In this document: positions 1 to 10,130 of the stretch, in pieces
Position numbering within the stretch: position 1 is the first letter of the stretch
Layout: every line of letters begins with the position of its first letter
Assembly: GCA_004764695.1 (NCBI GenBank)
Contig: SMSO01000025.1
Span: 357,102-421,101, forward strand
Reading direction: 5' to 3'
Length of the DNA stretch: 64,000 bases
From: Schizochytrium sp. TIO01
Taxonomy: Eukaryota; Sar; Bigyra; Thraustochytrida; Thraustochytriidae
Program-made: the position numbers and the translations under genes
Notes under the pieces: model-generated
Database searches by the model: none
The model's input: the letters and a program-made list of their open reading frames with translations, nothing else
Told to the model about the DNA's origin: nothing

Positions 1-3000
1 CACGCTTTAGAGCATCTGCAAGACGATCTTGGAGATCATGTGCCACAGTAAGCTCAGACTCGCACTCTTCAGTAAGGTGCAACAAGTTAGCATTCAAGTC
101 AGAAGAGCGCATGCTTCCAAGCTTGAAGCGGGGCATGTTTGCAATTTCTGGTGATTTGGCCTCGAGTGCTTTCAAAGCGTCAGCCTTTGAAGCATTGCCC
201 AACGAAGCCTCCATTACAAGGTCGGCCTTGTTCCAGTGACCATCCAGCCAGTAGCTCTGATCACGGGCTAGACGCGTGTACATTGCTGACATGCGTTCAA
301 GGTTTTTCAGGCGCTTCTTGATACGGCTTACCGAGTCACCCATCTGCATCGCAGTCGGGAAGTTATCTTCCATAAAGCTTGCAAAGAGACCCTCAGAGCC
401 CTGGGCAGAGTTCTTGGACAAAGAGGAGCGAGAACCGTGAGCAGACCTCTTTTGAGCAGCAAGCTGAGCCTCTGCGGTATCGGACAGGCCCAATTTGCTT
501 GAGTTTTCCGAGGCAGCGAGTGTTTGCTCGCGGTGTACAGCAATCCGCTCGATTGGACCGTAGCCATGCTCAAGAATAGCTTTGAGGGATGCCTCATCAA
601 GCTCCAGGGGAATGTTGCGCACAAAAAGGGTGCGGTTTGCCCACTCTTCGTTTGGTGTCAATCCAGATTTTAAGAGGGGGATACCTGTAGCCTTTCCAAT
701 TTGATCAATCTTCTCGACGTCAAAGAAGTATCGCATACGACGATCACGCAGTATGATCGGACGACGCATACCTTCACGACTGGCCAGACGTTCTGAGACT
801 GCCTGGATAGAAGACTGCGAGTTACCTCCATTCTTATCAGCAGATTCTTCGTTATAAGTGAGGTCCTCATTCGGGTTCATGAGGTAGTTGACTGCAGAAA
901 TACGCTCTGGTGTAACCGCGAGCAGATTTTGAATTGCAACAGGGTATATAGAACGCATAAGATCCTCACCGAAAGCCAATCGGAAACCTTTCACGGTGCG
1001 GCTGAGTGCCTTGGATCGACCAAGCGTAGTAAGCCAACCTGCGGGGTTCAGGATAAGGCGTGATTCAAACCAAAGCTTGGAGAGGTTCTTGTCCAGATTC
1101 TTACGCTCAGTCAGAGTGGTGACAGAGTTAGTAATTCGCAGCAACGCATTCTCAAGATTTATAGCCGACTCCGGTCTAACAGAACGGTGAAGGCTCAACA
1201 TCTTGACAGAGTCCAGGCTGAGTTCATTAAATTTGCGAAGAGAAAGAAGCAAATCAGCTTCACTTTCTACACTACCAATATCACCAACAATGTCGGGAGT
1301 ATACCACGTACGAATGGCATTATCCACTTCGTCATACCAGACACCATCGCATCCGAGCCAGGCAAACGAGTCTTCTGAGTTCCGAGGGCGAATGCTGGGA
1401 ACGTTATAAGAATAACTCATAAGTTGTGCATCGCGTCCCGAAGTAAGAGTCTTGGCCTCAGGGAATCCATCGAGATGATCTGACATTGTGTTAATCCCCG
1501 CAGAGGTCTCATCAACAGCCAAACCATTACGTACAGGACGCGTCACGGATTCAATGAACGGAAACTCTGGCGAAACTTTAGTGTAAGTTGCCTTGGATGA
1601 GTCATAGATCATCGGTGAAATATGCACTGACCGGGCATCACTACGGCCGACAACAGTTTCGGGTGCGAGGAATGCTTGGAGAGCCTCGAGTTTGCTATTT
1701 ATCTGGCCAATTGTCAAGAGGTACCAGAACGACTCTGAGTTATGAAATTCGTTCAAAATCGGCAGAATCAAGTCAGCTTGTGGACCAGATGCGTTTACGA
1801 TCGCCTCGGTGAAATACATGAGGCGAGGTGTCAGCATGCCCTTAGATTTGCTCAAGTTCTTGTAAATATCGGCCAAATCGGCACGGGCACGGATCGGTAA
1901 GTGCGCAAGACTCTCTTCCATAAATTTATCGAGACTAGCCTTGGAAGTGTCTTTCATGTTGTTGAGGATTACTGTATCCTTGAAAAGACGCGAGTTGGGA
2001 CTTACTAGCGCATCAATCCATGAGTCCATTCCGTCATCTTTTGCCATAGCTTCCCACTTGCCTGTTTTCACAGAGCTTTGGGACTCGACAACTTTTTCAA
2101 GAAGCTTCATTTCTTCTGTCGAATTAATAGATTTAAGTGGGGTGGATCGCCTGCCTGGTCCGTCCATGGGGTCGGTTTTCCAGCTGTTCAGAAAAGGTGC
2201 GATCTCTTCCCGGACGAACTTAACAAGCTCAGCAGATTCATTTGCAGCATGCCGGGCAGCTGGATCGTGCCAAACAGCATAAGGCTTAAGAACCTTTTCG
2301 CCGACACTGATTTTAGTACGTACGTGGTCGTAGAGCTCCATAAGCTTCTTCACACGCTCAGCTATCTGAGCGTCATAAATGCCGCCCTGCTCAAAGGGTA
2401 GACTGCCTTCCGGAAGGGTAGGGAACTGCGGGCGCGGTAGAGAGGCATGTTTTTCTACAAGAGTACGAAGCTCTGCAGGCATCTCGTACGGAATGCGCAA
2501 AAGGAGCTCATTCTGTGCACGCACAATAGAAGTCTTCATACGCTCTGAGACGGTGCGTAGGCCGACTTCGTACTCCTCAATGAGTTTTTCATCGGAACGA
2601 CTTGATGGGTTTGGGATAGCCTCTTCAAGACGAAGGGGAGCATCGGGAGAGTTAAGCTTCGTGTTCTGGAGAGAAATGGCATATTCCTTTAGTTCTGGGG
2701 TCTTGAGAACCTCGAACGCGGGCAGCTTGTCTATCTTGAGAAGCTCCATCAACAAGGGAAAGACCGCTTCGGACTGATATCCGACAGAGTTGTGCTCAAA
2801 ACTACTGACAGCGTCAATTAAGTCGCGGATTGTAGAGTTTGGTTGTGAAACTAGCATATAGGAGCGACGGTAAGCGGAATCCCAGCCCTTCCGACCCATG
2901 TAATAGTTCAATTGGCGGATACGTGCTGCAAGTGTGCGGGCGATTTGACGCGTTTCCCTGGTTTCGCCCTCAATAAAGTTCATACGCGCATGCTTCACGA

Positions 3001-3994
3001 TATCATTGTTTAGTTTGGCTTGCTCTTCAGGCGAGAGCTTCGCAACCTCAGCAGTAGTCATGAGGGGCGGAAATGTAGAGTCCTTCGTTGTCCCTGCTTG
3101 AGACGATCTCAAAGACTGTAGCACGGCCTCAACAACATCGTGATCTTGTTGAAGTTCTCCCTGAAGGTAGCCTTCGATGGCTGTGTCGAGCTCTTGAGTT
3201 GCGCCGATACGATTTGTGAAGGCCTCCAAAAGGCCGAGACCGAGATATTGCTGTTGGGCTGCAAGGAAGTCGGCTTTGGCATCTTCTTCAGAGCGAAATC
3301 CCTGACGACGAGTCCTGCGGCCAAAAGAGTCCGTAAGCTCAAACCCCCATGAGTTGCTCTCGGTATCCTTGAAAACGCCACTCGCATCTCTACGTGATCT
3401 ACGAAACTGATCAAAAGATTCCTTTTGATCACGAAAGAGGTCTGTGCGAACAGCATCCTCAATCAGCCGCGTGAGATCATCGCCGCCTGGAAGGTCTTCA
3501 TCCACTCTGTTACTGCTGCCAACGCGACCTTCAAGAAGTGACTCTAAGCTGGCATTGGCAGCAGAGATCTCAGCAGCAGATCTTGTATCCAAGCTCTCAT
3601 GGCCGTACTCAGATGCGGTTGTTGTTGCAGAGTGGACTTCAGATGAAGATGTGTGTTCATTTACAGATGCAGTCGCGGATGCAGATGCAGGTGTTGAAGT
3701 TGACGTTGATGTAGAAGCAGAGGTAGAAGCAGAAGTAGAAGATGAAGAAGGCTTCCAGCTTGATGTTGATGGCACGTGAATCTTCGTGACTCGTTTTTGA
3801 GCATCACTCGTCGAGGTTTCTGACGCCGGGGCACCACCAGTGTTGGCATTCTCAGCCTTGCTTACAGACACATTTCCATCTGCAGACGTCTGCGCAGTAG
3901 AGCTCAGCTGTCGCCCGGACCATGCGGATCTTTGCGTAGTGCTTCTGCTCCGCAGAATACGGGTCACTGTATAGTAATTCGCGGTTTTGCGCAT
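1..3994 (-). CDS. Large putative mitochondrial protein with an RRM-like segment (3' end cut by window edge)
   Basis: One uninterrupted frame runs on the minus strand from ATG at 3994 off the left edge, giving at least 1331 residues. The ATG follows an in-frame TAG near 4040 with no earlier ATG, so the start is well defined. The N-terminus (MRKTANYYTVTRILRSRSTT) is basic, rich in Ser/Thr/Arg and lacks acids, as in a mitochondrial presequence. Residues about 75-115 are a Ser/Thr/Ala low-complexity linker (poly-AGC/TCT codons). The long middle is helical and charged with no family I recognise. Around residues 1118-1152 the segment RTLFVRNIPLELDEASLKAI resembles the first half of an RNA-recognition motif (RNP2-like LFVRNIP). 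I infer an organellar RNA-binding or RNA-processing factor. The RRM call is by eye only. Divergent from the IMP2-like gene, sharing a 0.8 kb intergenic region. Confidence 0.8.
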   Translation of the reverse strand, partial: MRKTANYYTVTRILRSRSTTQRSAWSGRQLSSTAQTSADGNVSVSKAENANTGGAPASETSTSDAQKRVTKIHVPSTSSWKPSSSSTSASTSASTSTSTSTPASASATASVNEHTSSSEVHSATTTASEYGHESLDTRSAAEISAANASLESLLEGRVGSSNRVDEDLPGGDDLTRLIEDAVRTDLFRDQKESFDQFRRSRRDASGVFKDTESNSWGFELTDSFGRRTRRQGFRSEEDAKADFLAAQQQYLGLGLLEAFTNRIGATQELDTAIEGYLQGELQQDHDVVEAVLQSLRSSQAGTTKDSTFPPLMTTAEVAKLSPEEQAKLNNDIVKHARMNFIEGETRETRQIARTLAARIRQLNYYMGRKGWDSAYRRSYMLVSQPNSTIRDLIDAVSSFEHNSVGYQSEAVFPLLMELLKIDKLPAFEVLKTPELKEYAISLQNTKLNSPDAPLRLEEAIPNPSSRSDEKLIEEYEVGLRTVSERMKTSIVRAQNELLLRIPYEMPAELRTLVEKHASLPRPQFPTLPEGSLPFEQGGIYDAQIAERVKKLMELYDHVRTKISVGEKVLKPYAVWHDPAARHAANESAELVKFVREEIAPFLNSWKTDPMDGPGRRSTPLKSINSTEEMKLLEKVVESQSSVKTGKWEAMAKDDGMDSWIDALVSPNSRLFKDTVILNNMKDTSKASLDKFMEESLAHLPIRARADLADIYKNLSKSKGMLTPRLMYFTEAIVNASGPQADLILPILNEFHNSESFWYLLTIGQINSKLEALQAFLAPETVVGRSDARSVHISPMIYDSSKATYTKVSPEFPFIESVTRPVRNGLAVDETSAGINTMSDHLDGFPEAKTLTSGRDAQLMSYSYNVPSIRPRNSEDSFAWLGCDGVWYDEVDNAIRTWYTPDIVGDIGSVESEADLLLSLRKFNELSLDSVKMLSLHRSVRPESAINLENALLRITNSVTTLTERKNLDKNLSKLWFESRLILNPAGWLTTLGRSKALSRTVKGFRLAFGEDLMRSIYPVAIQNLLAVTPERISAVNYLMNPNEDLTYNEESADKNGGNSQSSIQAVSERLASREGMRRPIILRDRRMRYFFDVEKIDQIGKATGIPLLKSGLTPNEEWANRTLFVRNIPLELDEASLKAILEHGYGPIERIAVHREQTLAASENSSKLGLSDTAEAQLAAQKRSAHGSRSSLSKNSAQGSEGLFASFMEDNFPTAMQMGDSVSRIKKRLKNLERMSAMYTRLARDQSYWLDGHWNKADLVMEASLGNASKADALKALEAKSPEIANMPRFKLGSMRSSDLNANLLHLTEECESELTVAHDLQDRLADALKR

Positions 3995-4791
3995 CGTGTC
4001 AACAAGGTAGTCTTGCTGCTGAAGTTGCTTTTTCTGCAGCTAAATGCTGCAATCAACTATGGCAATAACGCTAAACCCGCGAGCTTTGCCAGAAGCTCGC
4101 TAGAATAGATCGCCTAGGGATCCCGCAGCCGCGGACTTAAGGGCGTCACTTGCTGCTGCCCGCACAGGCAGTGCTCACGAGGCCTGAGAACCCCGATGGA
4201 GTATTACAGCTCGCAGCACGACCAATCGCATTGGGCCTCTTTATATATAATTAGGTCACTTTTTCGTTTTACCCGTTCTATGTACCGCTTACATTTGCTT
4301 TTACCCAATTAATAAGTCACCTTAATGTACTTCTACTATGACCACGTCTGCTGTCACCGTCGTTCTTCTTTGCCGTTCTCTTCCTCCCGCGCCGTTCTCT
4401 TCGCCTAATAACAGTCGGCTACTATTACTAAGACCCCCCCCATCTGCAGCACCGTCATGGCTCAAAATCGCAGATGAAGGTTTTATTGAGGCTGCTTCCC
4501 GACGATGATTAAATTCACTCGAAGCAGCCTCATTGTCAAAGGGTCGTGAGAGAGCGCCCTGCGTTCTCCCACGTATGGCCGCGTCGTGATCTAAGCCTTC
4601 GATTTAATTGCAGAGAATAAGGCGTGAGAATTGTGAAAGAAAGTGCTTCAGAGAAATGATATTTAGAGAATCCTATATAGAGAATTAATGAGTGAGTGAG
4701 TGAGTGAGTGAGGAAATGAAAGCACAGAACAGAAAACAAGAGCAGAGCAAGATCACAGCCGTCTCAAGTTTGGCCTGCCGGTCGCCTTGCG
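3995..4791. other. Divergent intergenic region with a short (GAGT)n repeat
   Basis: About 0.8 kb between two divergent ATGs, so it should hold both promoters. A TATA-like run (ttatatataatt) lies near 4241-4252. A perfect tetranucleotide microsatellite (agtg)n lies at about 4690-4711, some 80 bases upstream of the IMP2-like start, and is probably in its 5' leader. No open frame here looks like protein. Confidence 0.5.
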
Positions 4792-5694
4792 ATGAGCTCG
4801 AGCAGCGGTTCGCGCCTGGCTGGAGCCGGACGCGCTTTTGGCGCGTTCTTGGCCGTGCTCCCTGTAGCGATCACCGTGCGCGACAATCTTGTGGACTACT
4901 GCTTCGCTCGCGGCATCTCCATGCAGCCCACCATCAACCCGTACCCTGACGAGGAGACTCTGCGCAAGTACTATTTTGCGCGCTATTGGCAAGATGTTGT
5001 GCTTGTGGATAAGCTCTCGATCCGCGCAGGCGTTTACCAACGCGGCAGTGTAGTTCTGTGTCAGAGCGTAGAGGACCCGCGTAGATTCCTCATCAAGCGC
5101 CTCGTGGCTGTTGAAGGCGACTGGGTCGAGTCTCGCCAGGGCGACTACGTTCACCTCGGCAAGGGTCAGTGCTGGCTTGAGGGAGACAACGCTGACCACA
5201 GTATTGACTCTAATGAGTTCGGACCTGTGCCTCTCGGCCTCATCCACGGCCGCATCCGCTACGTCTGCTGGCCTCCATGGCGCGCATCCAAGCTGCCAGA
5301 CGGTGACAGGCCTGAACAGGCTCAGCGCGTCAGATCCAGACCTTATCAAGTTGCCGCGAGGGCCAAGCAGCTTATTAAAAACAACCCCGACCCCTCTAAG
5401 ATTGACGCTGACACCTCGGGCGCCGATGGCGCAAACGATAGCAACGGCATCATGAAGAATAAGAGCCACAGAGACAGCAGTGATGGCGACGATCGTCAAG
5501 ATGATAGTCTTGGAGAGCCGCAGGTCACCTTTGACATGACAAAAGAGGCGAAGGAGATTGAGGAGTTCCTCGCGAGGGTGGAAGAGATCAAGGATGAGTT
5601 TGGTCTGAATGACGTGCATGGACCGCAACAGGAGCCCGGTACCGGCCATGCTGAGAATAAGTATGATGATGATAGCGTGGATGACGAGAAATGA
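4792..5694 (+). CDS. Mitochondrial inner membrane peptidase subunit 2-like (signal peptidase family S26)
   Basis: Encodes 300 residues. Residues 16-30 form a short hydrophobic anchor, followed by the catalytic serine box GISMQPT (Ser43) and the catalytic lysine box FLIKRLVAVEGD (Lys102); a GDNADHSIDSNEFGPVP box about residue 130-146 matches the third conserved S26 region. The order and spacing are those of Imp2/IMMP2L, the peptidase that removes sorting signals from proteins delivered to the intermembrane space. Family members are usually 170-190 residues. Here an additional C-terminal tail of about 120 residues, rich in Asp/Glu/Ser, follows the catalytic core and has no counterpart that I know. 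ATG at 4792 is chosen because the anchor and serine box follow at the normal distance. Catalytic assignment is strong; IMP2 rather than IMP1 is a likely reading. Confidence 0.9.
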   Translation: MSSSSGSRLAGAGRAFGAFLAVLPVAITVRDNLVDYCFARGISMQPTINPYPDEETLRKYYFARYWQDVVLVDKLSIRAGVYQRGSVVLCQSVEDPRRFLIKRLVAVEGDWVESRQGDYVHLGKGQCWLEGDNADHSIDSNEFGPVPLGLIHGRIRYVCWPPWRASKLPDGDRPEQAQRVRSRPYQVAARAKQLIKNNPDPSKIDADTSGADGANDSNGIMKNKSHRDSSDGDDRQDDSLGEPQVTFDMTKEAKEIEEFLARVEEIKDEFGLNDVHGPQQEPGTGHAENKYDDDSVDDEK

Positions 5695-8600
5695 ATGGTA
5701 GGTGGCCCTGCGTGAAAACGTAGCCCCCAACTTGCCTGTCTGTCTCCATAATTGCCTGACGACTGGACTCAGCGAAGGTCTCCTGTCGAATGGAAAGTTC
5801 GCCTGCAGACTGACTACTGTCTGAGTATTTGCTTATCTAGGGGGCTTCATGCGGAAGCGCCCAGACCCTCAAATTTTAATGAATGACCCCACGCGTGCCT
5901 GCTGGTCTGCCTGAATGGCTGCCTGCCTCCTTGTGACCTGTTTTTGCTGCTGTTGTGGGCCAGAATACGGCACCTGGCCCCTTCAATGAAACAACCCGAC
6001 CTCGCCATTATAGCTGAATAGTTAATAAACTCATCGACGTATTATTTTTATGTTTGCATACGAGTAAATGTCCTTGAAAGGTGCACTTGTTCGTTTTTTC
6101 TCTTAATTCAAGTTCTTAAATGCTTCTCTAGCTTTAGAGCAACTAAAGAATTCAACCTCTCTTTCATTATCATGTGCGCATAGCACCACGTCAATGCTCA
6201 ATGGGCAGCTAGGTTCTGTTCTCCCACTTCAAAATTAAGCTCGAGTCTAACTTTGCCCACTGCTACGTAAATTTGACATTTAACATAAAAATAAGAGAGT
6301 CAATATTCGCAGATTACGAAAATAACAGATGTAAAACTTAGTTGCAAAAGAAAGCAACATTTCTATACAACAACAACAATATCAAACTTGTAAAAAGAAA
6401 AAAAAATTAGGCTAACAAAATAGGAGAGGTTACAATCAACTAGGTTGTAGGATAAATAATTCAGGAAAGAAGATTATAGTGCAGAAATGGATGTTTATCC
6501 AACCACAAATAGTAAAAGTCATCTTGCATACTAAAAGACTCTGACCAGTTTCTAATTCTGTTTGCACAGGGTCATACGATTTTGTTTCGTACGCAGTGCA
6601 GGTAATATTAGAAATAGCCTGGAAGGAGTATCCGGTTGCTAGTATGTGCGAAGACTATGGTTTGGTGCGCTGTGCATTACATAAATGTAAATTTGAACAA
6701 AAAGTCAGTCAACCTGTTACGATGTCGTCTATGTCTCGAAACGCTTTAATTTTCTCTTTGCCTCTTTCTTAGACAAACCCCAGCTGTCTTGTCAACCGAA
6801 GCTAGTTCTTTAAAGTAGATATCTGCCCCCATGTCCACCCTCAAGCACGACCTTTTTGGGAGGCTCGCTTTTCAGGCGCCTATTCTCATATAGGGAGCAT
6901 CTTTATTGGCCATTGCGAAGCCGACGTGCACGTGAATTCCGTGCACCCGGTTTAGAGTAGGCCCTTCCTTTCCAACCCCCACGTCTCCTGCTGATCTTCG
7001 TCATCCGATCGGCTGCCTCAGACGCGCCCAACACCACTTTCTCCTCAGGAGATGAACCAGAACCAACTACTTACGTTATTAGCATGCGAGAGCTACAGCT
7101 GTGTACACGCTACTGGCTACGCATCAACAGGATGCGGGACCCGCTCACCCTCCTGCACGCATTCCGCGGGCAGGAGTTGCGGGTCTGCCATTGCAGCTTT
7201 TGCTGCTCCTCCATCAATTCTGAGAATTTGGATCAAAGCTTTCCTTTCACTTTTCCTCTCTCTTATTGTCTCTATTTATAGGACTATACCGAAAACTTTA
7301 GAACTAAGCAGTTTCATCAATATTGTGATTGTTATTACTCTTATTATTGTCAATGATTATCATTCAATTCTAATCTTTTTTAATAAAAATGAATGATATT
7401 TTTGGTTTAAGTTAGTTCATGGATGGTAGGAGTAGCTAGGCGCCCGCCTACTTGGCTTTTCTTTAAGCGCTATACTATGACTGACAGCGACGATATAAAG
7501 AAAAGCCTTCTTTAGCGTTAGTTAAGTTAACAAACCAAAGTACTTTTTCTTTTTTTTCCTTCGCGAAACAAATAAATAAAGTCATACACAGAATGAATGG
7601 CTCTCAGCCGCACATTTGCTGACGTCAACCTCTGATGTGCCATCCTTCTCCACAAATGCTTGAGGAAGCCGTCCTTTTCAAGCTGCCGGGAGGCTGTTCC
7701 GCGTAGCCAGGTCCACGTAGCGAATAAAACGAGCGTTCGCCCTGGGCCTGCAGCTAGCTGCCTGGATAAGCAAGCTGAGATTCTTGAGCATGGCACCTGT
7801 GAGTGACCACGCTCTTGAAGAGCTTGGCCATGACCTAGGAGAGACCTTAGCGAAAACGGTAGTGGCTTGTTTGTAGTGCCCGGGTTCTCTGCTGATGGCT
7901 TGAGATTTCCAAAGGGAGCTAACTGCTGCTGCTTTGTGAAGCGCAGAGCGCAGGTTTCTGCGTTGCGATGCCACTGCCGCTCATGGTGGTTATGGCTGAA
8001 AGTTTATTCACGCGGGATCTGAAGTGTCAGGGCGTGTGTCAAAAGCATCAGGCTAAAGTTTATGTGATACTCGCTCACCGTCGAGATAGGAGCACTCACT
8101 GGAAAGAGCAATTCTTCGAGAAACATTGTAGTTCCTAGTAGATGCCTCTCCACATCAATTGGGATCGATTGTAGCCAGATTCACGAAATATGATTGTGGT
8201 CAACGCCTTTCACGAATCGTCGATGCAAATGTGCACCTTGGCATCTTTATTGCTCTTGATGTGCTGCTGCTGCGTTGCAATTTGTAGAATTCCTATGCAC
8301 TTCCAAAGCGAGACTCTGGAGGAGGACTGTCCTCTTTGCGTGACAAAATCTCCGGTGCTGGCAGCGTTCATCTTTTTGGTTCTTGGATTGATCGATCGAA
8401 TTTGCGTGAGCCTACATATACATACTCCTCTCACTCTCCCCGAGTATTGTGCCTGCCTACCTTCATAAGATAAGCTGCGACCATTGCGAAGGAATATTGC
8501 TTCGTGATCAAGCACGAGTGTGCCGAGCTTCAAGCTCATTCCTGGTGAAAGTGCTCTTGGGCGTGCAGCCGCGGCGTTCTGCCACATTCAAGTCCTCCTC

Positions 8601-9111
8601 CTCCTTAAAGTATGCCTTCCATTCCTGCAAAAGAAGAGCAAGAAAACCAAACCTTTTCATAACTAGCTTTAAAACACACCTGTTCTTCCAGCGAGCCACT
8701 AGCCGCCCATACCGAGCTCCTAAACGTCGAGCAGCAGAAAGCTTCTACATCATCGAAATGAAATCAAACCAGAGCACAGAAAGAAAGCACAACAGGAAAC
8801 TAATCAAATTGTCCATGATGTTCGATTAGAATTATTCTTTCCTCTACTACCTAGTGCGTGCCTAACTGGTGCCTAAGCAACCATAGGAAGGCTTTGAACC
8901 TGAAAATAGAGGTAAAAGAAAAAGAAAAACAGCGCATGAAGATGATTGTAGTAGCAATGAGAGTGCCTCCGAGCAGGGCATGAACCAGCGGTAGAAGAAG
9001 CAGACCGCCATCAGCAATTCGCGAACAGCAGCAGCAGCAGCAGTCCCGGCAGCAAGAACAGGAAAGCAGCAGGTTAAGACTGAGTCTCGCGAGACCTCAT
9101 ATTTAGACACA
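5695..9111. other. 3.4 kb gene-poor region
   Basis: Between the IMP2-like gene and FAM136A I find no supported gene. The first part (5.7-6.8 kb) is AT-rich with A/T runs and stop codons in every frame. Open frames of about 90-126 codons occur at 7052-7396 (+), 7678-7974 (-) and 8210-8587 (-), but most start with non-ATG codons and none has a recognisable domain. A spliced gene cannot be excluded. The last 250 bases must contain the FAM136A promoter. Confidence 0.5.
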
Positions 9112-9534
9112 ATGGCTGACCCCAACACCCGCGTTCAGCAGGCCGTCGAGGGCCTCCTCAATGGCCTCGAGAAGGAAAAGCTTCGCCCCATGCGCAAGGA
9201 GGCCTTCCTCTGCAGCGCCAAGTGCTGCGACACCGCCTCTGGCAACGAGCAGCTCCAGCACTGCGTGCAGCAGTGCCAGGCTAAGACCGCCCAGACCGAG
9301 AACCTCATCTCCCAGGAGCTCGAGGTTTTCCAGCAGCGTCTCCAGCGCTGTGCCATGGGCTGCAATGACCGCGCCCAGGACCAGATCCCCGCTGACCCTG
9401 AAAAGCAGACCCCCGAGCTCATCCAGCGTCTCCAGAAGGAGGCCGAGGCATGCGCCAACAAGTGCATCGACGACAACCTCTCCTCCCTCTCTCGCATCAG
9501 CGAGCGTGTCACCCAGGCCGTCAAACGCATGTAA
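9112..9534 (+). CDS. FAM136A: FAM136A-family protein (mitochondrial, CX3C motifs)
   Basis: A 140-residue helical protein with four evenly spaced CX3C motifs: C34/C38, C51/C55, C80/C84 and C114/C118, with C39 extra. This pattern, the length and the MADPNTRVQQAVEGLL N-terminus match the FAM136A family (DUF842), whose animal member is a mitochondrial intermembrane-space protein likely folded by the MIA40 disulfide relay. No presequence is visible, as expected for a MIA40 substrate. ATG at 9112 begins exactly where family proteins begin. Codon usage is strongly C-ending compared with neighbours (GCC, CTC, CAG), which suggests high expression. The exact biochemical role of the family is not settled. 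Confidence 0.93.
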   Translation: MADPNTRVQQAVEGLLNGLEKEKLRPMRKEAFLCSAKCCDTASGNEQLQHCVQQCQAKTAQTENLISQELEVFQQRLQRCAMGCNDRAQDQIPADPEKQTPELIQRLQKEAEACANKCIDDNLSSLSRISERVTQAVKRM

Positions 9535-10130
9535 GTAAAATCGACGATGTCAAGTTAGTTCCCAACTAGATTCTGAATCTTCTACTACGACCACAACCAC
9601 TAGCACCGTTTTTCTATTCAATGATATCCCCACCCACCCCTTATCCTCCTATCAAATTTGCAACTTTCCTTATTTCGTTCTTCAAACACGATTTCGTTCT
9701 CTTCGTATTCGCTCACATCTGACCACCTTGTACCAGAAAGGCCTTGAAAATGTAACCCTTCCTCTCGATTATCATCGTTCTCTGCATATAAGTTGCGAAC
9801 CTTCTATCTGTGTAATTCACGTATGAACTGAGTGAATTCCGTGTTGCTTGAGCAGTGCGTCCGTGTCTAAATGCATTGTCAAAAAAAAGTTCTTGAATCA
9901 CTTGCACAATCATAAAGGGTTAACATAAGAGTTGAAATGTTAATTTCACTTTAAATATCAAGGTGGGTACTACTCTTGGGGTCATTCCCACATATTAAAA
10001 AAAAGGAACCTGTATGTCCGTGTCCATATCACCATCACCTCTTCGAGCTCAGGAAAAAGGCAAGACTGGTTGTTATAATAAAATTGGTTGGTACTGAGTA
10101 AGCATAGATAGCTCTCTCAAAGGGAAAATT
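9535..10130. other. Tail-to-tail intergenic region
   Basis: About 0.6 kb between the ends of FAM136A (+) and the PA/7-TM gene (-). It is AT-rich and contains only 3' UTR-like sequence; I see no gene. Confidence 0.5.

Noticed and set aside
7052..7396. 114-codon plus ATG frame
   Set aside because: Composition drifts into AT-rich Ile/Leu/Asn-rich sequence typical of intergenic DNA; no domain and no splice logic.
8210..8587. 125-codon minus ATG frame upstream of FAM136A
   Set aside because: No domain, no codon bias, and the opposite strand has equally long frames.
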